Assembly: GCA_964247085.1 (NCBI GenBank)
Contig: CAXTSX010000005.1
Span: 57,945 to 121,944, forward strand
Reading direction: 5' to 3'
DNA: 64,000 bases
From: JAAFHZ01 sp964247085
Lineage (GTDB): Bacteria > Cyanobacteriota > Cyanobacteriia > Cyanobacteriales > Chamaesiphonaceae
The position numbers and the translations under genes are program-made. This document shows positions 1-7,906 of the stretch, one piece after another. The notes beneath the pieces are model-generated. The model was not told where the DNA came from, made no database searches, and saw only the letters and a list, made by a program, of their open reading frames with translations. Positions within the stretch are counted from its first letter, which is position 1. Each line of letters opens with the position of its first letter.

Positions 1-468
1 ACAATTAGTCGGCTCTACAAAACTAGCTTGCTCAAAGCTAATCTGGTCAGGAATCGCAATCAATCCCCCATTTTGGACAATATGTCCCGGCACTTTCACA
101 TAGTCGGCAAAGCCGCCACCACTAGGAGTAAAGCCCGCTGTGGTGGTGACTTGCTTATAGACATCACACATCGAATAGTTTTCGTGCAAGCAATAGCTAC
201 AGCGCATACAAGGAATATGGTGCATCACCACCACCCGCTGACCCACCTGCCAATTTTTCACATCTTTGCCCACTTGAGAAATAATGCCAGCAGTCTCATG
301 ACCAAAAATTCGGGGCGGAGTATACAGTGGATAACGGATTTTCTTGATGTCCGATTGGCACAAGCCCACGACCTGCACAGATACCAGCACTTCATCAGCA
401 GCTAGTTCTGGTATCGGTAAATCCTCATAACTCAGTTGATTTACACCGCGAAATACTTGGGCTTTCAT
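1..468 (-). CDS. Zinc-dependent alcohol dehydrogenase family protein, N-terminal part (cut by window start)
   Basis: The reading frame opens with ATG at 468 on the minus strand and runs off the window with no stop, giving the first 156 residues. It has the GroES-like fold of medium-chain zinc dehydrogenases. GLCQSD holds the catalytic-zinc cysteine and FGHETAG the zinc histidine and glutamate. The structural-zinc lobe shows four cysteines spaced C-x2-C-x2-C-x7-C (PCMRCSYCLHENYSMC). VEPTN, at the cut, matches the conserved glutamate near the active site. The missing part should be the Rossmann NAD(P) domain. The family oxidises alcohols or polyols such as sorbitol or threonine; the substrate cannot be read from this half. 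It is transcribed divergently from psaC, with 183 bp between the start codons. Confidence 0.85.
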   Translation of the reverse strand, partial: MKAQVFRGVNQLSYEDLPIPELAADEVLVSVQVVGLCQSDIKKIRYPLYTPPRIFGHETAGIISQVGKDVKNWQVGQRVVVMHHIPCMRCSYCLHENYSMCDVYKQVTTTAGFTPSGGGFADYVKVPGHIVQNGGLIAIPDQISFEQASFVEPTNC

Positions 469-651
469 ATCAATGCTGCCAGAAAGAAACTCTGACACAA
501 ATTGTAATGTAGACCTCGCTGCTTTGGATAAGGTTACAAACTTTAAACTTATGTGGCCTTTTCGTGAACAGATCCCAGACCCTACGGTAAACTTAGCTTT
601 GATTATGAGTTTCTAGACTACCTAGACTCACTTGTTGGGAGTTCATATCAT

Positions 652-897
652 ATGTCTCATAGCGTTAAAATTTACGATACCTGTATTGGCTGTACTCAGT
701 GCGTTCGAGCCTGTCCGCTCGACGTATTAGAAATGGTTCCTTGGGATGGCTGTAAAGCCGCTCAAATAGCCTCCTCCCCGCGCATCGAAGATTGCGTTGG
801 TTGTAAGCGGTGTGAAACTGCTTGCCCCACCGATTTCTTAAGTATTCGGGTGTATCTAGGTGCAGAAACAACCCGTAGTATGGGTTTAGCTTACTAA
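652..897 (+). CDS. psaC: Photosystem I iron-sulfur centre subunit PsaC
   Basis: This 81-residue protein has the universal length and sequence of PsaC, the stromal subunit that carries the terminal [4Fe-4S] clusters FA and FB and passes electrons to ferredoxin. Two ferredoxin motifs are visible, CIGCTQCVRACP and CVGCKRCETACP, each C-x2-C-x2-C-x3-C-P. The C-terminus MGLAY is typical. The ATG at 652 follows a GGGAG ribosome-binding site at 637-641. The gene is monocistronic, with a terminator hairpin directly downstream. The 183-bp upstream gap is shared with the divergent dehydrogenase gene and must hold the psaC promoter. Its presence identifies the source as an oxygenic phototroph. Confidence 0.99.
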   Translation: MSHSVKIYDTCIGCTQCVRACPLDVLEMVPWDGCKAAQIASSPRIEDCVGCKRCETACPTDFLSIRVYLGAETTRSMGLAY

Positions 898-921
898 TCT
901 ATAGTAATAGCCTATTCATTT

Positions 922-955
922 TTCCCCTGCGGTTTTACTGCAAGGGAATTTTTTT
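922..955 (+). terminator. Rho-independent terminator after psaC
   Basis: TTCCCCTGC (922-930) pairs with GCAAGGGAA (940-948) with one C-A mismatch around a 9-nt loop. Seven T follow at 949-955. It sits 24 nt after the psaC stop codon. Confidence 0.8.
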
Positions 956-1049
956 GCGAATTCAGCGATGCGGCGCTGAGAGTCGGAAGAAATAAAGTGT
1001 AGACTAGTATAGAAAATTCGGCATTTTAAAGTTTTACTCTGACAAATAT

Positions 1050-1919
1050 ATGAAGCTGAAGCACCTCCAACGAGATCGCGCGCTGTTAATGACTAGTATG
1101 TTATTGGTTTTGATGCTAGGGGCAGGCATCTTCAGCGGTATTGTGGGATTTACTCTTGGTCATGCCGCCCTCAAGGGTGTCACCCAGCCAGATATTCGTC
1201 TTAATAACAAAGCGGCTACTGACCAAAACCCCAAAACTCGGGGCGCAGAAGTTTTGAGTGAAAAAGATCTAGTTGCCAATGCTCAAACAATTATGGGCAT
1301 TAAGGCTGGAGCTGATGACAAACCTGATAAGTTTGCGAATAAAGATAAACCAACAGCAGTTTTTCCGATCGAAAGCAAAGATCAAGGAATTGTGATGGTG
1401 GTAAAGTCGGTGAAGCCGGAAGGTGTCAATCTGAAGCTAGATATGACTTTGCGTAACCAAGGTGGACAAGCAGCCAAATTCAATCAAGGTGTACTAACGG
1501 CGAATGATGACCAAAATAAGCCGATCGCGGTCAATTCAACAGGTTTACCCCAAACTTTGGCGGCGAATGGTAAGGATGTGGTCTTAAAGATAACTGTGCC
1601 TAAAACGGCTGTGGCCAAAGCCAAAACTATTACCCTGCATCTAACCGATGTCGATCGGAAGCTCGGACTAGACTTAGCTAATATTCCAGTGGAGCCGACG
1701 GTCAAAATCAATATTCCCGATGGTCAGCTCGATACTGTTGAGGAAAAAGAAGATCAGCCCAAAAATCAGAATGCTGGTGGCAATGCCAATCCAAATGGGG
1801 ACGCGCCCAGAAAACCTCGGGTCAATCGATCACAACCCAAAGTTAGAGCCCAATCCAACCTCAATTCAGAACCACAACCCAAGCCGCCAGCGAAACGTTC
1901 GGCAAATCCCCAAAATTAG
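1050..1919 (+). CDS. Membrane-anchored protein of unknown function with a beta-rich outer domain
   Basis: Not recognised as a named family. The 289 residues start with a short basic stretch and one hydrophobic segment (about residues 13-38), read as a signal anchor. A soluble part follows. Residues about 95-215 alternate hydrophobic and polar positions (VKPEGVNLKLDMTLRNQG, then KTITLHLTDV) like the immunoglobulin-like domains of DUF4352-type exported proteins; that comparison is inference. The last ~65 residues are rich in Pro, Asn, Gln and basic residues and look disordered. It lies between psaC and a CNNM-type gene on the same strand. The 68-nt gap to the latter would allow cotranscription. 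No catalytic motif is visible. Confidence 0.75.
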   Translation: MKLKHLQRDRALLMTSMLLVLMLGAGIFSGIVGFTLGHAALKGVTQPDIRLNNKAATDQNPKTRGAEVLSEKDLVANAQTIMGIKAGADDKPDKFANKDKPTAVFPIESKDQGIVMVVKSVKPEGVNLKLDMTLRNQGGQAAKFNQGVLTANDDQNKPIAVNSTGLPQTLAANGKDVVLKITVPKTAVAKAKTITLHLTDVDRKLGLDLANIPVEPTVKINIPDGQLDTVEEKEDQPKNQNAGGNANPNGDAPRKPRVNRSQPKVRAQSNLNSEPQPKPPAKRSANPQN

Positions 1920-1987
1920 CCATCGCAGTCATAACTTGTCGCAGAACGCTAGTTACAGTTGATTTAACCGAGGATCTCGATAACAAA

Positions 1988-3310
1988 ATGGGGACTGTAA
2001 ATTCCTCTCTTCAAGAAGTTGGCCCCCGATTGGCGGTCATTTTCTTGCTCATTGCGATTAATGCTTTCTTTGTGACGGCAGAGTTTGCAGTGGTTTCGGT
2101 GCGCCGGTCGCGCATTAATCAGTTAGTGGCTAGCGGTGACCTGCGGGCGCGCTCCGTGCAAAAATTGCATGAACAGCTCGATCAGCTATTATCTACAACT
2201 CAACTAGGTATCACTCTTTCTAGTTTGGCTTTGGGCTGGATTGGGGAACGAGCTGTTGCTCAATTTATTGCCCCAGCCTTAAACAATTGGCTAGGTGGTA
2301 TCTACGTCGTTCATTCCTTAGCCATTGTGCTGACTTTTTCACTATTGGCTTATTTGCAAATTGTGTTGGGAGAATTAATTCCTAAATCAATTGCTTTGCT
2401 ATATGCCGAGCGACTGGCGAGGATATTAGGCGCTCCCAGTCTGACGATTGCTCGGATCTTTCGACCTTTAATTTGGGTATTAAATCAATCAACTAATGTT
2501 ATTTTGTGGCTGTTTGGGATTAAAGATACCGATCCGATGCGTCACCGGGTATCTTCCCAAGAATTGCAGTTAATGATTGCCACCGATCGAGAATCTATTG
2601 GGCTAGAAACTAATCAACGCCAAATCATCAGCAAAATCTTTGTGCTCAATACCGTCAATGTAGCGGAGGTAATGGTACCCAGACCCCGGATGGCTACTGT
2701 GCCAGCCACAGCTACTTGGCGGCTAGTGATGGAGCAAGTGGCGCAGACCAATTTTTCGCGCTATCCAGTCACCGGCATTTCTACCGACGAAATTATTGGG
2801 ATTATTCATTTTCGAGATTTGGCTAAACCCTTAGCCGCTGGCCGGATTAGTTTGGATAGTCCGATTAAATCTTGGATTAGACCACCGGTTTTTGTCCCCG
2901 AAGCGACTTCGATCGATGAATTAGTTTTGCAAATGCAAGCCTCGGGGACAGCAATGTCGATCGTTGTGGATGAATATGGAGGCATTGTGGGCTTATTGAC
3001 CCGCAAGGATGTTATTGCCAAAATTTTGGGCGAACAAAAAGAGGACTATCCCAAGCCCAATCCGATCCTCCCGGCTGGCAAAGATACTTTTTTGGTGCAA
3101 GCCCAAATTAGTATCACCGAGTTGAACAATAGCCTGCAAATCAATTTACCGCTAGCGGATGAATATCAGACTCTCGGCGGATTTTTGATGTACAGATGGC
3201 AACAAATGCCCAAAATTGGGGAACCATTAAAATATCAAAACCTCGACCTCACCGTGGTACTTACTAATGGCACCCGGCTCGATCGAGTGCGCATTCATCG
3301 CGGGGCATAG
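1988..3310 (+). CDS. CNNM/HlyC-CorC family membrane protein (hemolysin-like, CBS pair)
   Basis: The 440 residues have the usual CNNM architecture. An N-terminal DUF21/CNNM membrane domain (about 1-195, hydrophobic segments near 15-35, 95-125 and 160-180) contains the family signature FFVTAEFAVVSVRRSR. A pair of CBS domains follows (about 205-345, with EVMVPRPRM and IVVDEYGGIVGLLTRKDV), then a C-terminal CorC_HlyC transporter-associated domain (about 355-440). Family members are linked to magnesium or cobalt efflux or homeostasis; the hemolysin name is historical. The start has no strong ribosome-binding site. The 3' end overlaps the 3' end of queC by 16 bp, tail to tail. Confidence 0.92.
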   Translation: MGTVNSSLQEVGPRLAVIFLLIAINAFFVTAEFAVVSVRRSRINQLVASGDLRARSVQKLHEQLDQLLSTTQLGITLSSLALGWIGERAVAQFIAPALNNWLGGIYVVHSLAIVLTFSLLAYLQIVLGELIPKSIALLYAERLARILGAPSLTIARIFRPLIWVLNQSTNVILWLFGIKDTDPMRHRVSSQELQLMIATDRESIGLETNQRQIISKIFVLNTVNVAEVMVPRPRMATVPATATWRLVMEQVAQTNFSRYPVTGISTDEIIGIIHFRDLAKPLAAGRISLDSPIKSWIRPPVFVPEATSIDELVLQMQASGTAMSIVVDEYGGIVGLLTRKDVIAKILGEQKEDYPKPNPILPAGKDTFLVQAQISITELNNSLQINLPLADEYQTLGGFLMYRWQQMPKIGEPLKYQNLDLTVVLTNGTRLDRVRIHRGA

Positions 3311-3978
3311 GGTAAAGGGTCTGACAATCCTAGTTCGGCAAAGGCCGCTAGCCGTAGCTGACAAGAATCACAGACCCCACAAGCTTGCTCGGCACCGCTA
3401 TAGCATGACCAGGTATCCGCCCAAGGCACTCCTAACTGATTGCCCAACTGGATAATTTCGGTTTTGCGTAGTTGGATTAGGGGTGCCTCAATGGTAATTG
3501 GTTGCCCCTCTCGTCCTTGCTTCGTGCCCAGAGTAAACACGGTTTGCATGGCTTGAATATAATCTGGGCGACAGTCCGGATAGCCGGAATAGTCTAAGAC
3601 ATTCACGCCAATGTAGACCCGATCGGCCGCAATGGTTTCGGCATAAGCTAGCGCAAAGCTCAGAAAAATCGTATTTCGAGCTGGCACATAGGTCACCGGA
3701 ATCTCGGCGGCCATTTGGTCTAAATTGCGGTGGGTGGGCAAGTCGATCGATCGATCGGTCAAGGCCGAGCCTCCCCAGCTTTGCAAGTCAAAACTCATGA
3801 CCTGATGTGCCGTCAGCTGCGCAGCGGCGGCAATAGCTTGAGCGGCCACCAGTTCGCGCTGGTGGCGCTGTTGATAATCAAACGACAGGGCATAGCAACT
3901 ATAGCCATCCTGACGAGCTTGATACAAAACAGTGGAGGAATCGAGTCCACCGGAGAGAAGAATAACTGCTTTAGGCAT
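3295..3978 (-). CDS. queC: 7-cyano-7-deazaguanine synthase QueC
   Basis: QueC converts 7-carboxy-7-deazaguanine to preQ0 with ATP and ammonia, a step in queuosine tRNA modification. The 227-residue protein starts with the PP-loop ATP motif LSGGLDSS (residues 8-15). It carries VPARNTIFLSFALAYAE and the YSGYPDCRPDY region typical of QueC. Near the C-terminus four cysteines form the zinc site (SCYSGAEQACGVCDSC). Length and motifs are complete. No other queuosine gene is adjacent. The gene converges on the CNNM gene with a 16-bp overlap. Confidence 0.97.
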   Translation of the reverse strand: MPKAVILLSGGLDSSTVLYQARQDGYSCYALSFDYQQRHQRELVAAQAIAAAAQLTAHQVMSFDLQSWGGSALTDRSIDLPTHRNLDQMAAEIPVTYVPARNTIFLSFALAYAETIAADRVYIGVNVLDYSGYPDCRPDYIQAMQTVFTLGTKQGREGQPITIEAPLIQLRKTEIIQLGNQLGVPWADTWSCYSGAEQACGVCDSCQLRLAAFAELGLSDPLPYAPR

Positions 3979-4121
3979 GAACTTGGTGAAAATCTACAAA
4001 ATTTAGGAAGAGAGAAAACGTGAAGAATAACTTACAATTAAATGGTTGTACTTAACAATTTGCAACAAATAGGTTAACTAGATTGGAACACTAAGTCTCA
4101 ATTTTTGGTCTCCTAGGAATA

Positions 4122-4202
4122 ATGGCTACTTCGGTAGTCTCTGGAATGACTGAAACAGGTTTCTATCAAGTGGTGTTGGTGGAGGAGTTATATTTAAGGT
4201 GA
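4122..4202 (+). CDS. Possible 26-codon leader ORF coupled to the oxidoreductase gene
   Basis: An ATG at 4122, preceded by AGGA at 4115-4118 with short spacing, opens a 26-codon frame. It ends in TGA at 4200-4202 and overlaps the GTG start (4199-4201) of the next gene as GTGA. The GGAGGAG ribosome-binding site for the downstream start lies inside this frame. The product would begin MATSVVSGMTETG and matches nothing I know. The 4-nt start/stop overlap suggests translational coupling, but an ORF this short can arise by chance. Confidence 0.3.
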   Translation: MATSVVSGMTETGFYQVVLVEELYLR

Positions 4203-5263
4203 AACATAACATGTCAGCAAGACAAATAGATGGAGAGATGCTTACACAAATGACCATGCCACAACAGCCCCTCAGAGTAGGGTTGATTGGGGTTGGTAGT
4301 ATGGGTCAACACCATGCTCGGGTCTTGAGTTTACTCAAAGGCGTGAAGTTTGTGGGCATTGCCGATGTTAATGTTGAGCAGGGTCTGGAAACAGCGAGCA
4401 AGTTTCGAGCGCGTTTTTTTGAAGACTACCAAGAATTAATTGAGCATGTCGATGCTGTTTGTATCGCCGTCCCCACTCGTCTTCACTATGAAGTAGGTAT
4501 TAAATGTCTAGAAGCTGGCATTCATGTTTTAATTGAGAAGCCGATCGCTGCCACCATCGAAGAAGCGGAAGCCCTCGTCAATGCTGCTGCCGAATCTCAA
4601 GCTATTCTGCAAGTTGGCCACATCGAAAGATTTAATCCAGTATTTCAAGAGCTCAGCCAAGTACTAAAAACCGAAAAAGTTTTAGCACTAGAAGCCCATC
4701 GGATGAGTCCTTATTCTAACCGAGCTAATGATGTATCGGTGGTTTTGGACTTGATGATTCATGATATCGATTTGCTGATGGAACTAGCCGGTTCTTCGGT
4801 GGTAGGTCTCACGGCTTGTGGCAGTCGTAGTGGTGAATCCTCTAGATATTTAGACTATGTGACTGCCACTTTAGGTTTTGCTAATGGAGTAGTCGCTACC
4901 TTGACAGCTAGTAAAGTTACTCACCGCAAGACGAGAAGCATCACCGCGCACTGTAGTCGCTCCCTGACAGAAGCCAATTTTTTAAACAACGAAATTTTGA
5001 TTCATCGTCATCATTCCGAGAAGTTCAATGAATACCATCAGGGTCTGTATCGTCAGGATGGGTTGATTGAAAAGGTTTATACCAGCAATATTGAGCCTCT
5101 GTATGCGGAGTTAGAGCATTTTGTAAACTGTGTGCGTTGTGGCAATCAGCCATCGGTGGGCGGTGAGCAAGCTCTAAAGGCTTTGCGGTTAGCGATCGAT
5201 ATTGAACAAATGGCTCTGGATGGTAAGGTCTGGCAACCTGCTTTGGCGGCAGTTCCGGTCTAG
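4199..5263 (+). CDS. Gfo/Idh/MocA family NAD(P)-dependent oxidoreductase
   Basis: The N-terminal Rossmann domain has the dinucleotide motif GLIGVGSMGQHHAR and the IEKPIA motif, whose lysine is catalytic in this family. VGHIERFNPVF and the MIHDIDLLMEL stretch belong to the C-terminal Gfo/Idh/MocA alpha/beta domain. At 354 residues the length is normal. The family oxidises or reduces sugars, inositol and nucleotide sugars; the substrate cannot be assigned. GTG at 4199 follows GGAGGAG (4181-4187) by 11 nt. ATG at 4211 is an alternative, and the conserved fold begins only after residue 20. A strong terminator follows. Confidence 0.9.
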   Translation: MKHNMSARQIDGEMLTQMTMPQQPLRVGLIGVGSMGQHHARVLSLLKGVKFVGIADVNVEQGLETASKFRARFFEDYQELIEHVDAVCIAVPTRLHYEVGIKCLEAGIHVLIEKPIAATIEEAEALVNAAAESQAILQVGHIERFNPVFQELSQVLKTEKVLALEAHRMSPYSNRANDVSVVLDLMIHDIDLLMELAGSSVVGLTACGSRSGESSRYLDYVTATLGFANGVVATLTASKVTHRKTRSITAHCSRSLTEANFLNNEILIHRHHSEKFNEYHQGLYRQDGLIEKVYTSNIEPLYAELEHFVNCVRCGNQPSVGGEQALKALRLAIDIEQMALDGKVWQPALAAVPV

Positions 5264-5282
5264 GATTTTTACGTTAATAGCA

Positions 5283-5317
5283 ATCCCAGTTTTATGATAA
5301 GCTGGGATGTTTTTTTT
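5283..5317 (+). terminator. Rho-independent terminator after the oxidoreductase gene
   Basis: ATCCCAG (5283-5289) and CTGGGAT (5302-5308) form a perfect 7-bp stem around a 12-nt loop. A G and eight T follow (5310-5317). It lies 19 nt past the stop codon and separates the housekeeping gene from the toxin-antitoxin genes. Confidence 0.88.
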
Positions 5318-5371
5318 GTTGGTGCAACTTTGATTTAGATGGTGAAGGAGAAGTATGTAAAGTACTGTGCT

Positions 5372-5399
5372 ATACTTGTACAATATAATGTACAAGTAT
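5372..5399 (+). promoter_or_regulatory. yefM-yoeB promoter and operator palindrome overlapping the start codon
   Basis: ATACTTGTAC (5372-5381) and GTACAAGTAT (5390-5399) are perfect 10-bp inverted arms separated by 8 nt. The spacer contains TATAAT (5384-5389), a consensus -10 box. The right arm runs into the yefM ATG (5398-5400). A TSS about 7 nt past this box would fall at or beside the ATG, implying a leaderless or nearly leaderless mRNA. YefM/YoeB complexes are known to repress their own promoters through palindromes, so this is the likely operator. An upstream TATACT (5371-5376) is an alternative -10 box. Confidence 0.7.
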
Positions 5400-5661
5400 G
5401 AAAACTATGAAAGTTGTGTCTTTTAGTGAAGCTAGAGGTAGCCTTAAAACAGTCCTCGATCAGGTTGTGGCTGATGCCGACTATACGATCGTGACTAGAC
5501 GAGATGCCGATGATGTAGTGGTAATGTCGCTAGAGTCTTTCAATAGCTTGATGGAGACGGTTCATTTATTGAAGTCTCCGGCAAATGCGGCTCATTTAGA
5601 AAGATCGATCGAGCAATTTAGAGCTGGGAAAGCGGTAGAGCGAGACTTGCTAGATGTCTAG
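5398..5661 (+). CDS. yefM: Type II antitoxin of the Phd/YefM family
   Basis: The 87-residue protein begins MKTMKVVSFSEARGSLKTVL, the Phd/YefM N-terminal DNA-binding fold. It continues with TIVTRRDADDVVVMSLESFN, the second conserved block. The acidic C-terminal tail should wrap the toxin. It would neutralise YoeB and autorepress the operon. Start choice: ATG at 5398 lies inside the operator palindrome with no Shine-Dalgarno, and ATG at 5407 (M4) is the alternative and equally lacks one. The gene overlaps the toxin gene by 8 bp, the usual coupled arrangement. Confidence 0.93.
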   Translation: MKTMKVVSFSEARGSLKTVLDQVVADADYTIVTRRDADDVVVMSLESFNSLMETVHLLKSPANAAHLERSIEQFRAGKAVERDLLDV

Positions 5662-5917
5662 AAAGTTGGCTTGGACGGAGGAGGCTTGGGATGATTATAT
5701 TTATTGGCAAGGGCAGGATAAAAAGACGCTGAAAAGAATCAACAAGCTCATAGATGGAACGATGCGTGAGCCGTTTGAGGGGATTGGTAAGCCAGAACCG
5801 TTGCGGGAAAATTTAGCTGGGTTTTGGTCGCGGCGAATTGATGATACAAATCGTTTGGTTTATGCGGTGGAAGATGAATATTTAACTATTATTTCTTGTC
5901 GATATCATTACAATTGA
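5654..5917 (+). CDS. yoeB: Txe/YoeB family ribosome-dependent mRNA endonuclease toxin
   Basis: The 87 residues match YoeB over the full length: KLAWTEEAWDDYIYWQGQDK at the start, KPEPLRENLAGFWSRRI in the middle, and a C-terminal CRYHYN with the catalytic-site histidine. YoeB binds the ribosome and cuts mRNA at the A site. The expected acidic, arginine and histidine active-site residues all appear present, so the toxin looks intact. It overlaps yefM by 8 bp and ends 59 bp before the convergent PemK-type gene. Confidence 0.94.
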   Translation: MSRKLAWTEEAWDDYIYWQGQDKKTLKRINKLIDGTMREPFEGIGKPEPLRENLAGFWSRRIDDTNRLVYAVEDEYLTIISCRYHYN

Positions 5918-5975
5918 TGAAGGTTATTGATGATGACTGAAATCAAAGTGGTGGAAAGTACCCACGATTCTGCAT

Positions 5976-6320
5976 TCAGACTGAATTATCAAGTAGATGA
6001 TTACAGAGATTTTGCAATAGTCGTTGATGTCGATCGGGTGAAATTGAGCCAATTGAACCAATAATGCTGCGACGAGGTAGTAGCGATAAAAACCCCAATC
6101 TAATGAGAGATGGGGCTTTTAGTCCGCTCGATGCGAAATCAATGTCTTCAGTATTAATAAGCTCGTCAAATTCTTGTACCAACTGATGCAGCTGAGTACT
6201 AACGCCGCAGACTAACCAATCTTGATATGGCGGCATCAATCGCAAGAGGATGATTGGTCGAGTTTTGATATTACCATCGGCTTGAGGAATGGGAGCTAGT
6301 GCAACATTACCTTTTTTCAT
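5976..6320 (-). CDS. PemK/MazF-type toxin
   Basis: The 114 residues have the beta-barrel pattern of PemK/MazF endoribonucleases. KKGNVALAPIPQADG is followed by KTRPIILLRLMPP, where the conserved RP heads the second strand. VCGVSTQ follows, and GLKAPSLIRLGFLSLLPRR corresponds to the S-x-(I/V)-R strand. Members cleave mRNA at short motifs. It overlaps the preceding small gene by 14 bp, the normal antitoxin-toxin order. The fit is family-level; this cyanobacterial branch is divergent from E. coli MazF. Confidence 0.8.
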   Translation of the reverse strand: MKKGNVALAPIPQADGNIKTRPIILLRLMPPYQDWLVCGVSTQLHQLVQEFDELINTEDIDFASSGLKAPSLIRLGFLSLLPRRSIIGSIGSISPDRHQRLLQNLCNHLLDNSV

Positions 6321-6543
6321 ATTCAGGATTGACTTCTTGAATTAAGTCGATGGAATATTCTGGTTCATCTAGCTCGTAGGCATTGGCCACCCCTTGAATA
6401 GATAGATTTAACCAAGCTGAGTGCTCGTCATCTTGATTGGGTAGGACGGTTACTAGTAACTTGGTATTGGGTTTTAGTTCAAAATGCCGATCGAGAAGAA
6501 TGTGGTTGCCATCGAAATGAGCAGGAATTGATATAGCTTCCAT
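6307..6543 (-). CDS. Probable antitoxin partner of the PemK/MazF-type toxin
   Basis: A 78-residue protein begins MEAISIPAHFDGNHILLDR and continues with KPNTKLLVTVLP, a pattern like the short swapped-hairpin N-termini of AbrB-type antitoxins or DUF2281-like proteins. Its acidic C-terminal half (NAYELDEPEYSIDLIQEVN) would suit toxin binding. The assignment rests mainly on position: it is transcribed just before the toxin and overlaps it by 14 bp. A TATAAT lies on the minus strand at 6587-6582, 39 bp upstream of the start, with no clear -35 box. The 271-bp gap beyond this gene (6544-6814) holds repeated GATCGATC-type runs and the terminator hairpin of the next gene; I see no gene in it. Confidence 0.65.
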   Translation of the reverse strand: MEAISIPAHFDGNHILLDRHFELKPNTKLLVTVLPNQDDEHSAWLNLSIQGVANAYELDEPEYSIDLIQEVNPEYEKR

Positions 6544-6783
6544 TTTATTACTTTTCCTTGATTGTTCAAGCCTTGATACTAATTATACCTGTTATATCGA
6601 TCGACATCAGCTCATGCTATATGTGCCAGGTTTGTGGCCAAGCGAATTGAGATCGATCGACTGTAATCGGTCGGGATCAAAGGCTGATTGTTTTGGGTTC
6701 TTTTGGGGTTAAGATCGATCGCCTTAGATTTTCCTGATTCTAAATTAATAAGAAAAGATACTTTAGATAACAGCTAAAATTCT

Positions 6784-6806
6784 TATGGTGGGTAATACTC
6801 ACCATA
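6784..6806 (-). terminator. Hairpin behind the secreted-protein gene
   Basis: TATGGTGGG (6784-6792) and CTCACCATA (6798-6806) pair with one G-T wobble around a 5-nt loop, 8 nt beyond the stop codon of the minus-strand gene at 6815. The T-rich tail is weak (AAGAATTTT on the minus strand), so termination is likely but not certain. Confidence 0.5.
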
Positions 6807-6814
6807 CCCTCACT

Positions 6815-7906
6815 TCATAATTTATCAAAGATAATTGCAAAGCCGAGGCGCGGCTTTTTAATCTCTCCAGTACAAGGCCCAGAACTTAGGCATTTATTCC
6901 AAGCAATCGGAATATTCATGAACTTTATTCGTGGACGAAAGTTAGGAATATCAACATTACTGGAATTACTAAATAAATCAATAAACTGTTCTTGATTCAT
7001 TTGAACAGCATTCGTTGCTGCCCAGCTAATAAAATTAATACCTTCAGTGCGAAGTTGGCCTTCAATTTTCTCAACCAGTATTGGAGTCGCTGTACCAACA
7101 CTAACGACTTGTAGGAGAAGAGATAAACCTAATTCTTCGGCTGATGCCCACTGCACAAATGGTTGTGAAGAAAAGTATATGCGAGCATCAGGATTATCTG
7201 CCATTATTTTAGAAACCTCAGCTTCATAAGTATCCCGCGATGCATCTTTAATAATAGGGGTTCGGAAATCAACAGTACTAATTAATTCTGAAAGGCTAGG
7301 TAGTTGCCCTTGTAGCAATGCAGCAATGGAGTCAAAACGAATTTTGACACCAATTGCACCTTCTCCGCATCCTAAGCTGCCACCCATACGTCCATTTCCA
7401 ACGTTTTGTGTGTATGTGTAACTACATGTAGCTGAGTATGTTGTGATTCGTTCAACTTTAGTACCAATTTTTACAGGTACATTTTCACACCAAGCTCCCT
7501 TCAAAGGCCAAGGTTTTGATATACATCTACGCTCGCGTCTTATATCAGGCACTCTTATATCTGTAACTTGACGGGCGCGAACTTGACCTTTGACTTTAAA
7601 CTGTTGAAGTGAGATATTATATATAACTTGAACTACTTCATTACCACCTTCATTGCCAATATTTGGTAATCTATTGAGAGCTGCTTTCATTCGACCGGCC
7701 ACTCCATTTGAAATTTTCGCCACTGGATTCAAGGTAGGTAAGCAATCTGTCCATCTGCTAGGAATTGGCTGCATAAGATCGATCTCACTTGGCAGTTGCA
7801 CTTGACTACAAGCTTTAAGTTGTGATTCATCCATGGCAATAGCTGGACGAGAAATAGATAAAATTGTACCCGGAACTAATAGCGTGGTAAAAAAATAGCG
7901 AAACAT
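6815..7906 (-). CDS. Exported cysteine-containing protein of unknown family
   Basis: Not recognised. I start it at ATG 7906 because AGAGGAAG lies just upstream and a clear signal peptide follows (MFRYFFTTLLVPGTILSISR, cleavage probably after PAIA). The open frame continues upstream to 8032, but that stretch is hydrophobic and lacks a good start. The mature protein is about 340 residues. It has cysteines in recurring local pairs (RRCISKPWPLKGAWC; SYTYTQNVG with flanking cysteines; NKCLSSGPC), suggesting disulfides in the periplasm or outside the cell. The second half has amphipathic helices. It lies 169 bp downstream of another exported-protein gene on the same strand, and the two may work together. 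Confidence 0.7.
   Translation of the reverse strand: MFRYFFTTLLVPGTILSISRPAIAMDESQLKACSQVQLPSEIDLMQPIPSRWTDCLPTLNPVAKISNGVAGRMKAALNRLPNIGNEGGNEVVQVIYNISLQQFKVKGQVRARQVTDIRVPDIRRERRCISKPWPLKGAWCENVPVKIGTKVERITTYSATCSYTYTQNVGNGRMGGSLGCGEGAIGVKIRFDSIAALLQGQLPSLSELISTVDFRTPIIKDASRDTYEAEVSKIMADNPDARIYFSSQPFVQWASAEELGLSLLLQVVSVGTATPILVEKIEGQLRTEGINFISWAATNAVQMNQEQFIDLFSNSSNVDIPNFRPRIKFMNIPIAWNKCLSSGPCTGEIKKPRLGFAIIFDKL

Noticed and set aside
28..405. 125-codon plus-strand ORF at the window start
   Set aside because: It lies opposite a minus-strand frame with complete zinc-dehydrogenase motifs that runs off the window edge.
3745..3765. GATCGATCGATCGG run as a possible protein-binding site
   Set aside because: It lies within queC coding sequence, and GATC/CGATCG runs are common across the whole window.
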